From positions 1-64,000 of the forward strand of contig NZ_BDAZ01000046.1 of NCBI RefSeq assembly GCF_001612725.1: a DNA stretch of 64,000 bases, written 5' to 3'. A program made the position numbers and the translations under genes. Numbering within the stretch: position 1 is the stretch's first letter; every line of letters starts with the position of its first letter. This stretch comes from Nocardia anaemiae NBRC 100462. GTDB lineage: Bacteria > Actinomycetota > Actinomycetes > Mycobacteriales > Mycobacteriaceae. This document shows positions 25,641-33,526 of the stretch, piece by piece. The notes beneath the pieces are model-generated. The model was not told the origin of the DNA. It saw nothing but the letters and a program-made list of their open reading frames with translations, and made no database searches.

Positions 25641-27401
25641 GTGGAACTCCACCAGCGGATCGTGTCGGCGCCGGTCGATTTCGGCGCCATTCGATCCGAA
25701 TTCGGATTGGCCTCGGCGTATCCCGCCGAGGCCACCGCGGCGGCCCGCGACGCGATCGACGCGTTCGCGGGCGCTCGCGCCGATCGCACCGATATTCCAT
25801 TCGTCACCATCGACCCGCCCGGCGCCATGGATCTGGACCAGGCGGTGCATATCGAACACACCTCTTCCGGTTTCACCGTCCATTACGCGATCGCCGATGT
25901 CGGCGCCGTAATAGATCCCGCGGGCCCGCTGGCCCGGGAAGCGGGCGTGCGCGGCCAGACCTTCTATCTCCCCGACGGCACCGTGCCGCTGCACCCGCCG
26001 ATCCTTTCGGAGAATTCCGCGAGCCTGCTGCCCGACCAGAACAGGCCCGCCGCCCTGTGGACCATCGAATGCGATGAGAACGCCGAACCGCAGCGGTTCT
26101 CGGTGATCCGAGCGACCGTGCGTTCGCGGGCTCGACTCGACTACGCGAGCGTCCAGGCCGACGCCGACGCGAACCGCCTGCATCCCTCGATCGCGGCCCT
26201 GCCGGAATTCGGCAAGCGGCGCATCGAGGCCGGGCTGGCCCGCGGCGCGATCGGGCTGCGCCTGCCCGCCCAGAGCGTTATCCGTGACGACAAGGCCGTC
26301 GGCCACTGGCGTCTGGTAGTGGAACCGCGCACCGCCGCCGATGACTGGAACGAACAGATTTCCCTGCTGACCGGCATGTGTGCGGCGCGAATCATGTTGA
26401 ACGGCAGTGCATCCGACAGTGCGCCCAGTGTCGGTGAGCGGATCGCATTGCTGCGGACCATGCCGCCGCCCGCTGAATCGGCGATCGATTCGATGCGCAG
26501 GACTGCTGCGGCGCTGGGCGTCGACTGGCCTGCGGATCAATCCGTTGGGCGGATGTTGGCCGGGCTCGATCCGAATGCGCCTGCGACGTTGGTGTTGATG
26601 TCCGAGGCGACCGGGTTGCTGCGTGGTGCCGGATATACCGTGCTCGATGGGGCTGTCGCAGGGGCGAATGGGTCTGGGGCGGGTCGTTCGGCGGGTGCGC
26701 CATCGGCAGGCGGTGTGCGGTCGGCGGTCGGTGCGGAGCTGGAGGGGGATTCGCGGTCGGCAGGCGATTCCCAGTCACTGGGTGGCGTGGGCTCGCCGGG
26801 CGGCGCGGACTGGCCGGACAGGGCCGGTTCTGTCGGCGGCGTCGCCACGTCAGGCGGCCCGGGCGCGGTCGACCGCAAGGGCTCGGCAGGCACTAGAGGT
26901 GGGGTGGTTAGCGCGGGGCCGGGTGGTGGGCGAACCGGTGCCAAGCCAACGAGTAACCCGCAAACCGTGAACAACCTGCAGCACAGCGCGATCGGCGCAC
27001 CCTACGCACACGTCACCGCACCGCTGCGCCGCCTCGCCGACCGTTTCGCCACCGAGATCTGCCTCGCCCGATGCGCCGGAACCGAAGTCCCGCAATGGGT
27101 CCGCGATGGTCTGGTCCCCACCGCCGAGTCGATGAAGCGCAGCGACAGCCTCGCAGGCAAGGTGGAACGCGCCTGCATCGACCTCACCGAATCAACCCTG
27201 CTCGCCGAACGCAACGGCGCGATCTTCGAAGCCGTAGTAGTACGCGAAGCCAACGGCACCCGCCCCGCCGAGGTCTTCATCGCCGACCCACCGGTAGTCG
27301 GCCCCTGCATCGGCGCACCCCCGGAAGGCGAACAAGTCCAGGTCCGCCTAGTCGCCGCCGACCCCACCACCCGCAAGATCAGCTTCGGATACCCCATCTG
27401 A
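25641..27401 (+). CDS. RNB-domain ribonuclease with a low-complexity insert
   Basis: A 586-aa protein. The RNase II/R catalytic core is seen as DIPFVTIDPPGAMDLDQA (conserved Asp cluster near residues 55-72), YAIADVGAVIDPAGPL, and near the end IGAPYAHVTAPLRRLADRF. Homologues are about 480 aa; the excess is a Gly/Ser/Ala-rich stretch of about 105 residues (about 335-440; 26645-26960) between GYTVLDG and NNLQHSAIGAPYAH. It degrades RNA 3'-5' with Mg2+ (family knowledge). The start is GTG at 25641. No S1 domain is visible. Confidence 0.88.
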   Translation: MELHQRIVSAPVDFGAIRSEFGLASAYPAEATAAARDAIDAFAGARADRTDIPFVTIDPPGAMDLDQAVHIEHTSSGFTVHYAIADVGAVIDPAGPLAREAGVRGQTFYLPDGTVPLHPPILSENSASLLPDQNRPAALWTIECDENAEPQRFSVIRATVRSRARLDYASVQADADANRLHPSIAALPEFGKRRIEAGLARGAIGLRLPAQSVIRDDKAVGHWRLVVEPRTAADDWNEQISLLTGMCAARIMLNGSASDSAPSVGERIALLRTMPPPAESAIDSMRRTAAALGVDWPADQSVGRMLAGLDPNAPATLVLMSEATGLLRGAGYTVLDGAVAGANGSGAGRSAGAPSAGGVRSAVGAELEGDSRSAGDSQSLGGVGSPGGADWPDRAGSVGGVATSGGPGAVDRKGSAGTRGGVVSAGPGGGRTGAKPTSNPQTVNNLQHSAIGAPYAHVTAPLRRLADRFATEICLARCAGTEVPQWVRDGLVPTAESMKRSDSLAGKVERACIDLTESTLLAERNGAIFEAVVVREANGTRPAEVFIADPPVVGPCIGAPPEGEQVQVRLVAADPTTRKISFGYPI

Positions 27402-27404
27402 CGC

Positions 27405-27760
27405 TTCTCCTCGACGCACCATCCACGTCCACGAAACGCATTGCCGCCCAATGGGTAGGTCTCCACAAGCGGCACCTTGATCACGTCGCCCACCTGTACC
27501 AACTGCTCGAGCACCTCGCCGCCGAGCGGCAGTCCGGCCGCCCCCACACCGGCAGCAAGCCCCGGCGAAGACCAAGGCCAATTCAGATCACGGCCACATG
27601 GCCGTACGACTTTGGTTCGTCAGATTCCGAGAGACGCGTCCATCTGCTGCCTGCGCCGAAAATCAGCATCGCGCCAAGCGCTGCGATGATGACGCTTGGC
27701 CGAGAAAGTTGTACCGCAACCCTTTCCCTTTCCGAATAACCCTGACCAGCGGGGAGCCGA
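27405..27760 (-). pseudogene. Frameshifted remnant of a membrane-anchored protein
   Basis: Two minus-strand frames look coding but are broken. Frame A (ending with a TGA at 27583) encodes a hydrophobic SVIIAALGAMLIFGAG segment then SESDEPKSYGHVA; no start codon precedes the hydrophobic part, only an internal ATG at 27669. Frame B takes over in another phase with GLPLGGEVLEQLVQVGDVI and KVPLVETYPLGGNAF before running into the RNB gene. High third-position G+C in B supports former coding. A single frameshift near 27585 would join A and B. No family is recognised. Confidence 0.35.
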
Positions 27761-27931
27761 TCAGTACTCCCGTGAGGCGTCGGGCTTCATCCCGCCCGTG
27801 TCCTCATGTTCGATCCGTTCGCGGATTCTCCTGACGGTGCGGTCCTTCGGTATCCGTTCCGGCCACACGATCGCTCCGACCGTTACCGCCAGCGGCAATC
27901 CGATCGCGACGACCCAACCGAACGCGATCAC
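27761..27931 (-). CDS. 56-aa single-pass membrane protein
   Basis: The GTG at 27931 overlaps the stop of the upstream gene by 4 bp (GTGA), implying translational coupling. It encodes a hydrophobic segment, FGWVVAIGLPLAVTVGAIVW, followed by a basic/acidic tail with RTVRRIRERIEHED. It is the second gene of a small minus-strand operon in the low-G+C island; function unknown. The longer frame upstream of 27931 is out of step with the neighbouring gene and is rejected. Confidence 0.55.
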   Translation of the reverse strand: MIAFGWVVAIGLPLAVTVGAIVWPERIPKDRTVRRIRERIEHEDTGGMKPDASREY

Positions 27932-28167
27932 GGCAGGGCTCGGAGCAGTCGCAGCACCGTGGCGCACGTCTCGGCACCGGCTGGCTCGAATGGTCCACTC
28001 GACGGGGCTATCTCCGCAGCACCCGGAACCCGTTGCGGTAGCACACGATCGGCGGGAGACCACAACTCCAGGTACACCCCCGGACCGTCGTCCCCGTCCC
28101 CGGCGCCGTAGTCGGCGACCTCCAACAACCCGCCTGGGAACACGAACAGTCGTGTACGCCTGTCCAT
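27928..28167 (-). CDS. 79-aa acidic hypothetical protein
   Basis: The ATG at 28167 is preceded by AGGAG (5-6 base spacing). The protein starts MDRRTRLFVFPGGLLEVADYG and contains a Gly/Asp-rich loop (GAGDGDDGPG) followed by VYLELWSP. No signal or membrane segment is seen. It is followed with a 4-bp overlap by the 56-aa membrane protein and is divergent from the XRE/DUF6879 operon. No family is recognised. Confidence 0.55.
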   Translation of the reverse strand: MDRRTRLFVFPGGLLEVADYGAGDGDDGPGVYLELWSPADRVLPQRVPGAAEIAPSSGPFEPAGAETCATVLRLLRALP

Positions 28168-28386
28168 CTCGACTCCTGTAGTCGCGGTATTAGTAGGCAC
28201 CCGTGACCGGTTGGCGTCACATGCCACGGGGGCCACGTCCGAAGCTACGAACTGGAAGCCCTTGCAAGCCATGAACTTGCCACTATTTGCCAGGATTGGT
28301 CAGAATTATCTCGAAACATGCCGACTCGAGGGAACATACAAGCAGTGCCCGCCAAACGCGGCACCCAGCAAGAGAGGATCGCGACC
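28168..28386. promoter_or_regulatory. Divergent promoter region of the accessory island
   Basis: A 219-bp A+T-richer region between the minus-strand microgene operon and the plus-strand XRE/DUF6879 operon. Two TTGCCA hexamers at about 28268-28285 could serve as -35 elements for the plus-strand operon, but no convincing -10 is at the right distance. Confidence 0.35.
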
Positions 28387-28725
28387 ATGTCCTTACGGTT
28401 CCTCGGCAAAGGCGGCTCGGATAGGAACGGATGCCCGTCGCTGTTCGCCAAAGACAACTCATACGTGGTAGCGGGATGGCGAACCGGCCGACCTGAAACA
28501 GTCGAAATCCCCCATCTGCTAACCGGTTTCGCTGAACCGGACACGTTCATCGGAGCGATGATGACCGATACCGGGCGTGGAACGTTCACTCTCACGGGTC
28601 GGCCGATCACCGATTCGGAGACGCTCGTCGAGCTGGACCTGGCCGACGATGAGACCGCTATCGAAACTCCGAAGTCAGAAAGGACGTTCTACGGTGCTAC
28701 TGCGGCAAGGCGACCCTTGGCCTGA
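28387..28725 (+). CDS. Small protein of the XRE/DUF6879 module
   Basis: A 112-aa protein starting MSLRFLGKGGSDRNGCPSLF, with YVVAGWRTGRPETVEIPH and a central acidic segment. Proteins of this type commonly precede DUF6879 and XRE genes in actinobacteria, but no function is established. GAGAGGA precedes the ATG. The 3' end overlaps the DUF6879 gene by 32 bp in another frame, so the two are translated in tight coupling. Confidence 0.72.
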   Translation: MSLRFLGKGGSDRNGCPSLFAKDNSYVVAGWRTGRPETVEIPHLLTGFAEPDTFIGAMMTDTGRGTFTLTGRPITDSETLVELDLADDETAIETPKSERTFYGATAARRPLA

Positions 28726-29224
28726 CCTGTTCCGTCAATGCCAGCGCGAAGCGTTCCACCTCGAGCTCAAGGACGTATACGCGGAGCCGCACGAGTCCGA
28801 ACCCCTGCGCCGTTTCTTGGACGGCAAGCCCGATACATCCGATCCGTCGCCGGAGTGGCGGGCGCTCGTGCGGGAGACAACCGGGCGGGGCGTCGCGATG
28901 AGTCGTATTCGCGTGGTCACGGTCCCGCTGACCGACTACCAACGGTGGCTGTTGTCGGTAACCAAGTACAACGTCGACGCTGGTGACGACATTCGGTATA
29001 TACCTCGGCATCTGGTCGAGTCCGACGAAATGCCCACCGACGATTGGTGGCTGTTCGACGGCCGACTGGTCGTGTTCAATGTGTCGGATGAAGACGGCAA
29101 GCCCAGAGAACCGGTCAGTACCATTGATCCGGGTATCGCGGGATACTGTCGAGCGGTGAAACTGCGGCTTTGGGAATTGGCAACACCGTATTCGGAGTTC
29201 AGAAGCGTGCATGCCGACCAGTGA
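28694..29224 (+). CDS. DUF6879 family protein
   Basis: A 176-aa protein. Features are FRQCQREAFHLELKDVY at the N-terminus, SRIRVVTVPLTDYQRWLL in the middle, and DDWWLFDGRLVVFNV near the C-terminus, all typical of DUF6879, a family found next to Scr1/DUF5753 XRE regulators in actinobacteria. The GTG at 28694 (VLLRQGDPW) follows AAAGGA; it starts inside the upstream gene. It overlaps the XRE gene by 4 bp (GTGA). Possibly the effector of a regulator-effector module (inference). Confidence 0.85.
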   Translation: MLLRQGDPWPDLFRQCQREAFHLELKDVYAEPHESEPLRRFLDGKPDTSDPSPEWRALVRETTGRGVAMSRIRVVTVPLTDYQRWLLSVTKYNVDAGDDIRYIPRHLVESDEMPTDDWWLFDGRLVVFNVSDEDGKPREPVSTIDPGIAGYCRAVKLRLWELATPYSEFRSVHADQ

Positions 29225-30120
29225 CCGATAGCGTCCACGAAGCACGTGAGTCACTCGGTCGACGACTTCGTGAAATCCGCCGACATGCTGGACTGACCGC
29301 GCGCCAGCTCGCCTCGATGGCGGGCTGGCACGAGTCGAAGGTCTCGCGATTCGAGCGTGGCGTACGGAGCCCTTCAGAGGCAGATCTCAGGGTCTACTGC
29401 CAGCATGCGGGCGCGACCGATCAACTGGCCGATCTCATTGCCACCCTGAACGCGGTTGACATTGCGTACGTCGAATGGCGGCGTCTACTGAGTTCGGGAA
29501 CCAAACAGCGGCAACAGGTCTCGGTGAAGCTTGCCCAGAAGGCCACGCTGACACGGATATATCAGCCGACCATCGTTCCCGGCATCCTGCAAACAGCAGA
29601 GTATGCCGAAGCGATCCTGCGGGATGTCGTCGAGTTCGAGCGAATACCCGATGACGTCGAGGCGGGCGTAGCACAGCGACTGGAGCGGCAGCAGTTTCTT
29701 TACAAGGGGCAACGGAAGTTCCGGATCGTCATCGCTGAGCAAGTCCTCGCAACGACGGTGGGCGACGACCAAGTGATGGCGGGCCAGTTGGACCGGCTAC
29801 TTGCGGTCACGGGATTGCCGCGGGTGGCGTTCGGAATTATTCCGGCTCATGCCATGCCGCCGCTGACGGCCCCGAACTTCATTATGTTCGATGACCGCGT
29901 CGTCATGGTCGAGGGCATCAGTGCCGAGCAAACCATCACTCAACCGCGTGAGGTTGCGGTATACGCCCGAGCGTTCGACAGACTTGCCCGGCAATCCGTC
30001 ACAGGGGGGTCGGCTCGGGCACTGATCACGAACGCGCTCGAAAAGCGCACGAGCAATCTGGACGCGGCACAAGATCCCGGGACCGGTACGCTGGGGCGAT
30101 ACGGTCGGTTGTCAGGATGA
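29221..30120 (+). CDS. XRE-type regulator with DUF5753 domain
   Basis: A 299-aa protein. The helix-turn-helix lies at about residues 10-65 (LREIRRHAGLTARQLASMAGWHESKVSRFERG), followed by the DUF5753 domain with YQPTIVPGILQTAEYAEAI and RQQFLYKGQ. Such Scr1-like regulators occur in hundreds of copies in streptomycetes and related taxa, normally next to DUF397 or DUF6879 genes. The GTG start overlaps the DUF6879 stop. The last gene of the island; codon use is less G+C-biased than in flanking genes. Confidence 0.9.
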   Translation: MTDSVHEARESLGRRLREIRRHAGLTARQLASMAGWHESKVSRFERGVRSPSEADLRVYCQHAGATDQLADLIATLNAVDIAYVEWRRLLSSGTKQRQQVSVKLAQKATLTRIYQPTIVPGILQTAEYAEAILRDVVEFERIPDDVEAGVAQRLERQQFLYKGQRKFRIVIAEQVLATTVGDDQVMAGQLDRLLAVTGLPRVAFGIIPAHAMPPLTAPNFIMFDDRVVMVEGISAEQTITQPREVAVYARAFDRLARQSVTGGSARALITNALEKRTSNLDAAQDPGTGTLGRYGRLSG

Positions 30121-30223
30121 CCGCCCACGTCGATGGCTCGGATGCGCCGCGAAGCATCTCCGTGATGGAATTCGTTGTCTGCCAAGACTTCCGCCCCCTC
30201 GGGAAGGGTATTCCCGCGCGCCG

Positions 30224-30742
30224 GTGACGGCGGCGCGGGTGCGTACCCGCCCCGAGATCCGCCGCCAGCGCCGTCCGCGTTCGCACGGCTGTTGGAATCA
30301 TCTACTCGCGGCACCGCTTTGGCCCAAGCACGGTGTCAACCTCGGCACTTTGCTCCGCACGTGTGATGCGGTCGGTGCGTGTATGGCGGTGCCGCGGCGG
30401 CCGTGGGTGCCGGATGCGCTCAACCAAGGCAACACGCTGCGGCACCGTCAGTGCGTGCATTGGATCGACGGGCGGGTCGATCGGTGGCTGCAGCGTCAGC
30501 GCGATGGGGGTTCGGCGATAGTGGGCGTCGAGCTGACCGACGAGTCCATTCGGCTCGCGGATCTGCCCGTCGCCCGCAAACGCACCGTCGTCGTGCTCGG
30601 CCACGAGTCCACCGGTATCCCACCCGAAGGGCTGGAACTGCTGGATATGGCCGTCGAGATCCCGATGGTCGGCACCGGACACAGCCTCAATGTGGCCGTC
30701 GCCGGATCCCTGGTGCTCTACAAACTCGCGGGTCTGTGCTGA
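30224..30742 (+). CDS. TrmH/SpoU family RNA methyltransferase
   Basis: A 172-aa protein. The three SPOUT knot motifs are visible: NLGTLLRTCDAVG (motif 1), VLGHESTGIP (motif 2) and IPMVGTGHSLNVAVAGSLVLYK (motif 3). It 2'-O-methylates a tRNA or rRNA ribose using S-adenosylmethionine and acts as a trefoil dimer; the target is not predictable. The GTG at 30224 gives an N-terminus rich in Arg, which is short but usual for this subgroup. It marks the return to chromosomal backbone after the island. Confidence 0.87.
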   Translation: MTAARVRTRPEIRRQRRPRSHGCWNHLLAAPLWPKHGVNLGTLLRTCDAVGACMAVPRRPWVPDALNQGNTLRHRQCVHWIDGRVDRWLQRQRDGGSAIVGVELTDESIRLADLPVARKRTVVVLGHESTGIPPEGLELLDMAVEIPMVGTGHSLNVAVAGSLVLYKLAGLC

Positions 30743-30786
30743 GTTGACTAGCGTGAAACCCACGATCACCTCCACGGGAGGCTCGG

Positions 30787-31770
30787 ATGTGGCGAATGGT
30801 CCTTGCCTGCGCGGTTGTCATGGTGGCGACCGGGTGCGGTACCTCCGCGCCGTCCGACGCACTGCCGCTGCGTCAGGTCGGACAGCTCGATTTGCCCGGT
30901 ACGGCAGTGCGATTCGACTATACGAGCCTCGATGCCGGATCCGGCCTGCTGTGGGTGGCGCATATGGGTGCGGGCGCGGTTGTCGAGGTCGATATTCGAG
31001 CGCATCGGGTGGTGCGCACCATTTCGGACTTGCCGGACGTGCACGGTGTGCTGGCGGTACCACAGCGGCGGCGCACCTACGCGACCGCGACGGGACGCAA
31101 CCAGCTCGCGGCCATCGATGCGGAGACCGGCACGATCCTGTGGACCACACCGACCGGCGAATATCCGGACGGACTCGCCTACGATCCGCTACGCGGTGCG
31201 GTGTGGACCACCGATCAGCGCGCCGGTACCGAGACGGTCGTCGATGCGGATACCGGAACCATCCGTGGCACGGTGTCATTGGGCGGGGAGGTCGGCAATG
31301 TGGTCTACGACGCCGATGCCGATCGCATGGTTGTCGCCGTGCAGGGCAAGGGCGATCTCGCGGTCATTGATCCGGAGACGTTCGCGGTGACCGATCGGAT
31401 TCCGGTGCCGGGCTGCGCTGGACCACACGGCCAGGCACTGGACACCGCTGATCGGCTGATGTTCGTGGGGTGTGAGGACAATGCCCGTCTGGTCACGGTC
31501 GATCTCACCCAGCGGAAGGTGGTCGACGAGAACCGCGTCGGCGAAACTCCCGATGTGCTGGTCTATGACGGCTCGGCTCAGCGGCTGTATGTGGCCGCCG
31601 AGAGCGGTTGGGTGAATCTGTTCGAGCAGCGTACTGGGCATACGACCGCGCTCGGGTCGAGTCATCTCGCCGACGGCGCGCACACGGTTGCCGTCGACCC
31701 GGAAACTCATCACAGTTTCTTCCCGCTTCCGCGGGGACCAGTGCTGCTGGAGTTCGAACCGTCGCGGTAA
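30787..31770 (+). CDS. YncE-like beta-propeller lipoprotein
   Basis: A 327-aa protein. Lipobox VATGC near residue 17 predicts surface anchoring. The rest shows repeated blade patterns (VEVDIRAHRVVRTI, AIDAETGTILWTT, VVDADTGTIRGTV, VIDPETFAVTDRI, VDLTQRKVVDE) typical of a seven-bladed YVTN/YncE propeller. Probably a binding or scaffold protein in the envelope. GGGAGG precedes the ATG. Confidence 0.82.
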   Translation: MWRMVLACAVVMVATGCGTSAPSDALPLRQVGQLDLPGTAVRFDYTSLDAGSGLLWVAHMGAGAVVEVDIRAHRVVRTISDLPDVHGVLAVPQRRRTYATATGRNQLAAIDAETGTILWTTPTGEYPDGLAYDPLRGAVWTTDQRAGTETVVDADTGTIRGTVSLGGEVGNVVYDADADRMVVAVQGKGDLAVIDPETFAVTDRIPVPGCAGPHGQALDTADRLMFVGCEDNARLVTVDLTQRKVVDENRVGETPDVLVYDGSAQRLYVAAESGWVNLFEQRTGHTTALGSSHLADGAHTVAVDPETHHSFFPLPRGPVLLEFEPSR

Positions 31771-31821
31771 TAGTCCGCGCTGCGCGAAACCTGTCGGTGC
31801 CCGCGACTACAGTCGCCTGCC

Positions 31822-32400
31822 ATGAACCGCGCGACCGCGACCGTCGCCGATATCGTCGACGCGATCACGCCGCTCGATGCGCTCGAGCGGCAGCATATCG
31901 AGGACACCAGGGCCTGGCTGGCCTCGACCGACGATGTGTTCCGTCGCGTGAAACCCGATACTCCCGCACGTCATCTGGTCTCGTATGTGGTGCTCGTGGA
32001 CCCGCGAGCGCGCAGCGTCCTGCTCGGCCGCCATCTCCTGGCCGGACTGTGGCTGCCGACCGGCGGTCATATCTCGCCGGGAGAACATCCGCTGGCCGCC
32101 GCCGGGCGCGAGGCCGCGGAGGAATTGGGCATCGATCCCGAATTCACCGTCATCGGAACCGAACCGCTGTTCCTCACCGTCACCACGACGGTCGGTACGC
32201 ACAGCGGACACCAGGATGTCAGCCTCTGGTACGTCATCCGCGGCGACCGCACCCGCGAATACACCTTGGACCCGGGCGAATTCGGTGCGGCACGCTGGTG
32301 GGATATCGAAACCTTCGACCGCGTCGACGCCGATCCACATTTCGCGCGCTTCTTGACGAAACTCGAACCGCTACTCCCCGAAAGGATTCCGAATCTGTGA
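31822..32400 (+). CDS. NUDIX hydrolase
   Basis: A 192-aa protein. The complete Nudix box GHISPGEHPLAAAGREAAEELGI fits G-x5-E-x7-R-E-U-x-E-E-x-G-U, near residues 90-112. N-terminal helices (ATVADIVDAITPLDALERQHIEDTRAWL) precede the fold, as in actinobacterial NUDIX proteins. It hydrolyses nucleoside diphosphates linked to another moiety, with Mg2+; substrate unknown. It converges on the flavin-reductase-fold gene with 4 bp between stops. Confidence 0.9.
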   Translation: MNRATATVADIVDAITPLDALERQHIEDTRAWLASTDDVFRRVKPDTPARHLVSYVVLVDPRARSVLLGRHLLAGLWLPTGGHISPGEHPLAAAGREAAEELGIDPEFTVIGTEPLFLTVTTTVGTHSGHQDVSLWYVIRGDRTREYTLDPGEFGAARWWDIETFDRVDADPHFARFLTKLEPLLPERIPNL

Positions 32401-32404
32401 ACGA

Positions 32405-32824
32405 CTACCCATCGACTGCTTCCGGCCGAACGTACTCGATTCCGGTGACGATATCGGGCAGGATTCTGGTCACCCGATCACCGGCACCGACAGTGCGAGG
32501 AGGCAAGAACTGTTGGTAGTGCACGATTTCGTGTTGGTCGCGCACGGTGTCGGCGATGCCGGTGACGATCACACACCAGCCGAGGGAGGTTTGGTGGTCG
32601 ATCGCGTCCACCTCGTAGGCCACGACTTGACGATCGAGCGAACCGGTCGTCGCGGCGTCGGCGTAGATGACCAGATGATCCTCGACCATCGCGTGGCTGA
32701 CCGGGCGAATCGCGGGTAAGGCGTAGCGCGAGAACGCGACACGCCCGAATCCGATCGTGCCGAGCAGGTGCAGTGCGGTATCGACCGACAGTTCGCGTGA
32801 CTCCCGCACACCGTCTACTGCCAT
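32405..32824 (-). CDS. Pyridoxamine 5'-phosphate oxidase-fold (PPOX) protein
   Basis: A 139-aa protein. ALHLLGTIGFGRVAFSRYALPAIRPVSHAMVEDHLVIYADA is the split-barrel start of PPOX proteins that bind FMN, F420 or heme; SLGWCVIVTGIADTV and QQFLPPRT continue the fold. Short, stand-alone members often bind F420 in actinobacteria. The start at 32824 (MAVDGVRES) is preferred; an in-frame codon at 32872 lacks a site. Confidence 0.82.
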   Translation of the reverse strand: MAVDGVRESRELSVDTALHLLGTIGFGRVAFSRYALPAIRPVSHAMVEDHLVIYADAATTGSLDRQVVAYEVDAIDHQTSLGWCVIVTGIADTVRDQHEIVHYQQFLPPRTVGAGDRVTRILPDIVTGIEYVRPEAVDG

Positions 32825-32919
32825 ACCCCATTGTCCACCACTTCGCGGCCCGAAGCAGCCCCTATCGATCACCTCACTTCCGGACAGGCGGTGATCATGT
32901 TGCCTACCAAGCTATTACA

Positions 32920-33023
32920 CGGTACGAAGGATAAACAGGTATCGGTTTTCCGAAGGAGCCGTTCGTACCGCCGAAATCGGGCGCAGTAGAATGGCCACGT
33001 CTCCGGGGTCCCGAAACGTGGCC
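32920..33023. promoter_or_regulatory. Two inverted repeats upstream of the 135-aa gene
   Basis: The first is CGGTACGAA at 32920-32928 with TTCGTACCG at 32962-32970, 33 bases apart. The second is a compact stem GGCCACGT (32993-33000) and ACGTGGCC (33016-33023) with an inner CGGG/CCCG stem, ending 35 bases before the ATG at 33059. The second could be a 5' untranslated-region hairpin or a terminator for upstream transcription. Confidence 0.45.
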
Positions 33024-33058
33024 AACCAATACGAATCAACGACTCAGGAGGACTTTCG

Positions 33059-33466
33059 ATGCCCGACGATGTGCGGTCGAGCTCCCGGACCGGCGCCCGC
33101 GGCAGCAGCCGAAGCACGTGGCGTAGTAGGCCGCGACGATCATTCGGCCCCACCAAGGAGCTATCCGGAAACGCCACCGCGTTCGCCGATTCCAGCGATC
33201 GGCTGGTGCGCCGCCTCTTCGACACCGGGCTGCGGCTGCACAAGCTCCGCATGGTTTTCGATCGGCCGGATCCGAGTGCCGCCGAGTTACGAACGGCCAG
33301 CGATGCGATCGCCGCGATGCTCGACGACCTGGACGGACTGATCCGCGAAACCGGACTCGCCATGCTGGATATCGCCCACGAACACGACACCGAGACAACC
33401 GAATCACTGCACAACCAACCGATACACGACGGACGACTGACGAACCGTCGCGGCCGACTACGCTGA
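33059..33466 (+). CDS. Small helical protein of unknown function
   Basis: A 135-aa protein. An Arg/Ser-rich disordered N-terminus (about 35 residues) is followed by two long amphipathic helices (about residues 40-100; LVRRLFDTGLRLHKLRMVF and IAAMLDDLDGLIRETGLAML), then a His/Asp-rich tail. GGAGGACTTTCG precedes the ATG, a strong start. I recognise no family; it may be a DNA-binding or partner protein given the basic start (inference). Confidence 0.68.
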   Translation: MPDDVRSSSRTGARGSSRSTWRSRPRRSFGPTKELSGNATAFADSSDRLVRRLFDTGLRLHKLRMVFDRPDPSAAELRTASDAIAAMLDDLDGLIRETGLAMLDIAHEHDTETTESLHNQPIHDGRLTNRRGRLR

Positions 33467-33526
33467 CAGCGAGTCTGAATCCCCTGTAGGTGTTGCAGGC
33501 ACCGGTTTGCGCGAGGTAGCGGAGCG

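Noticed and set aside
27071..27739. A 222-codon plus-strand ORF after the RNB gene
   Set aside because: Its first half is an out-of-frame copy of the RNB 3' end and the rest has no conserved feature; the minus strand has better coding signs.
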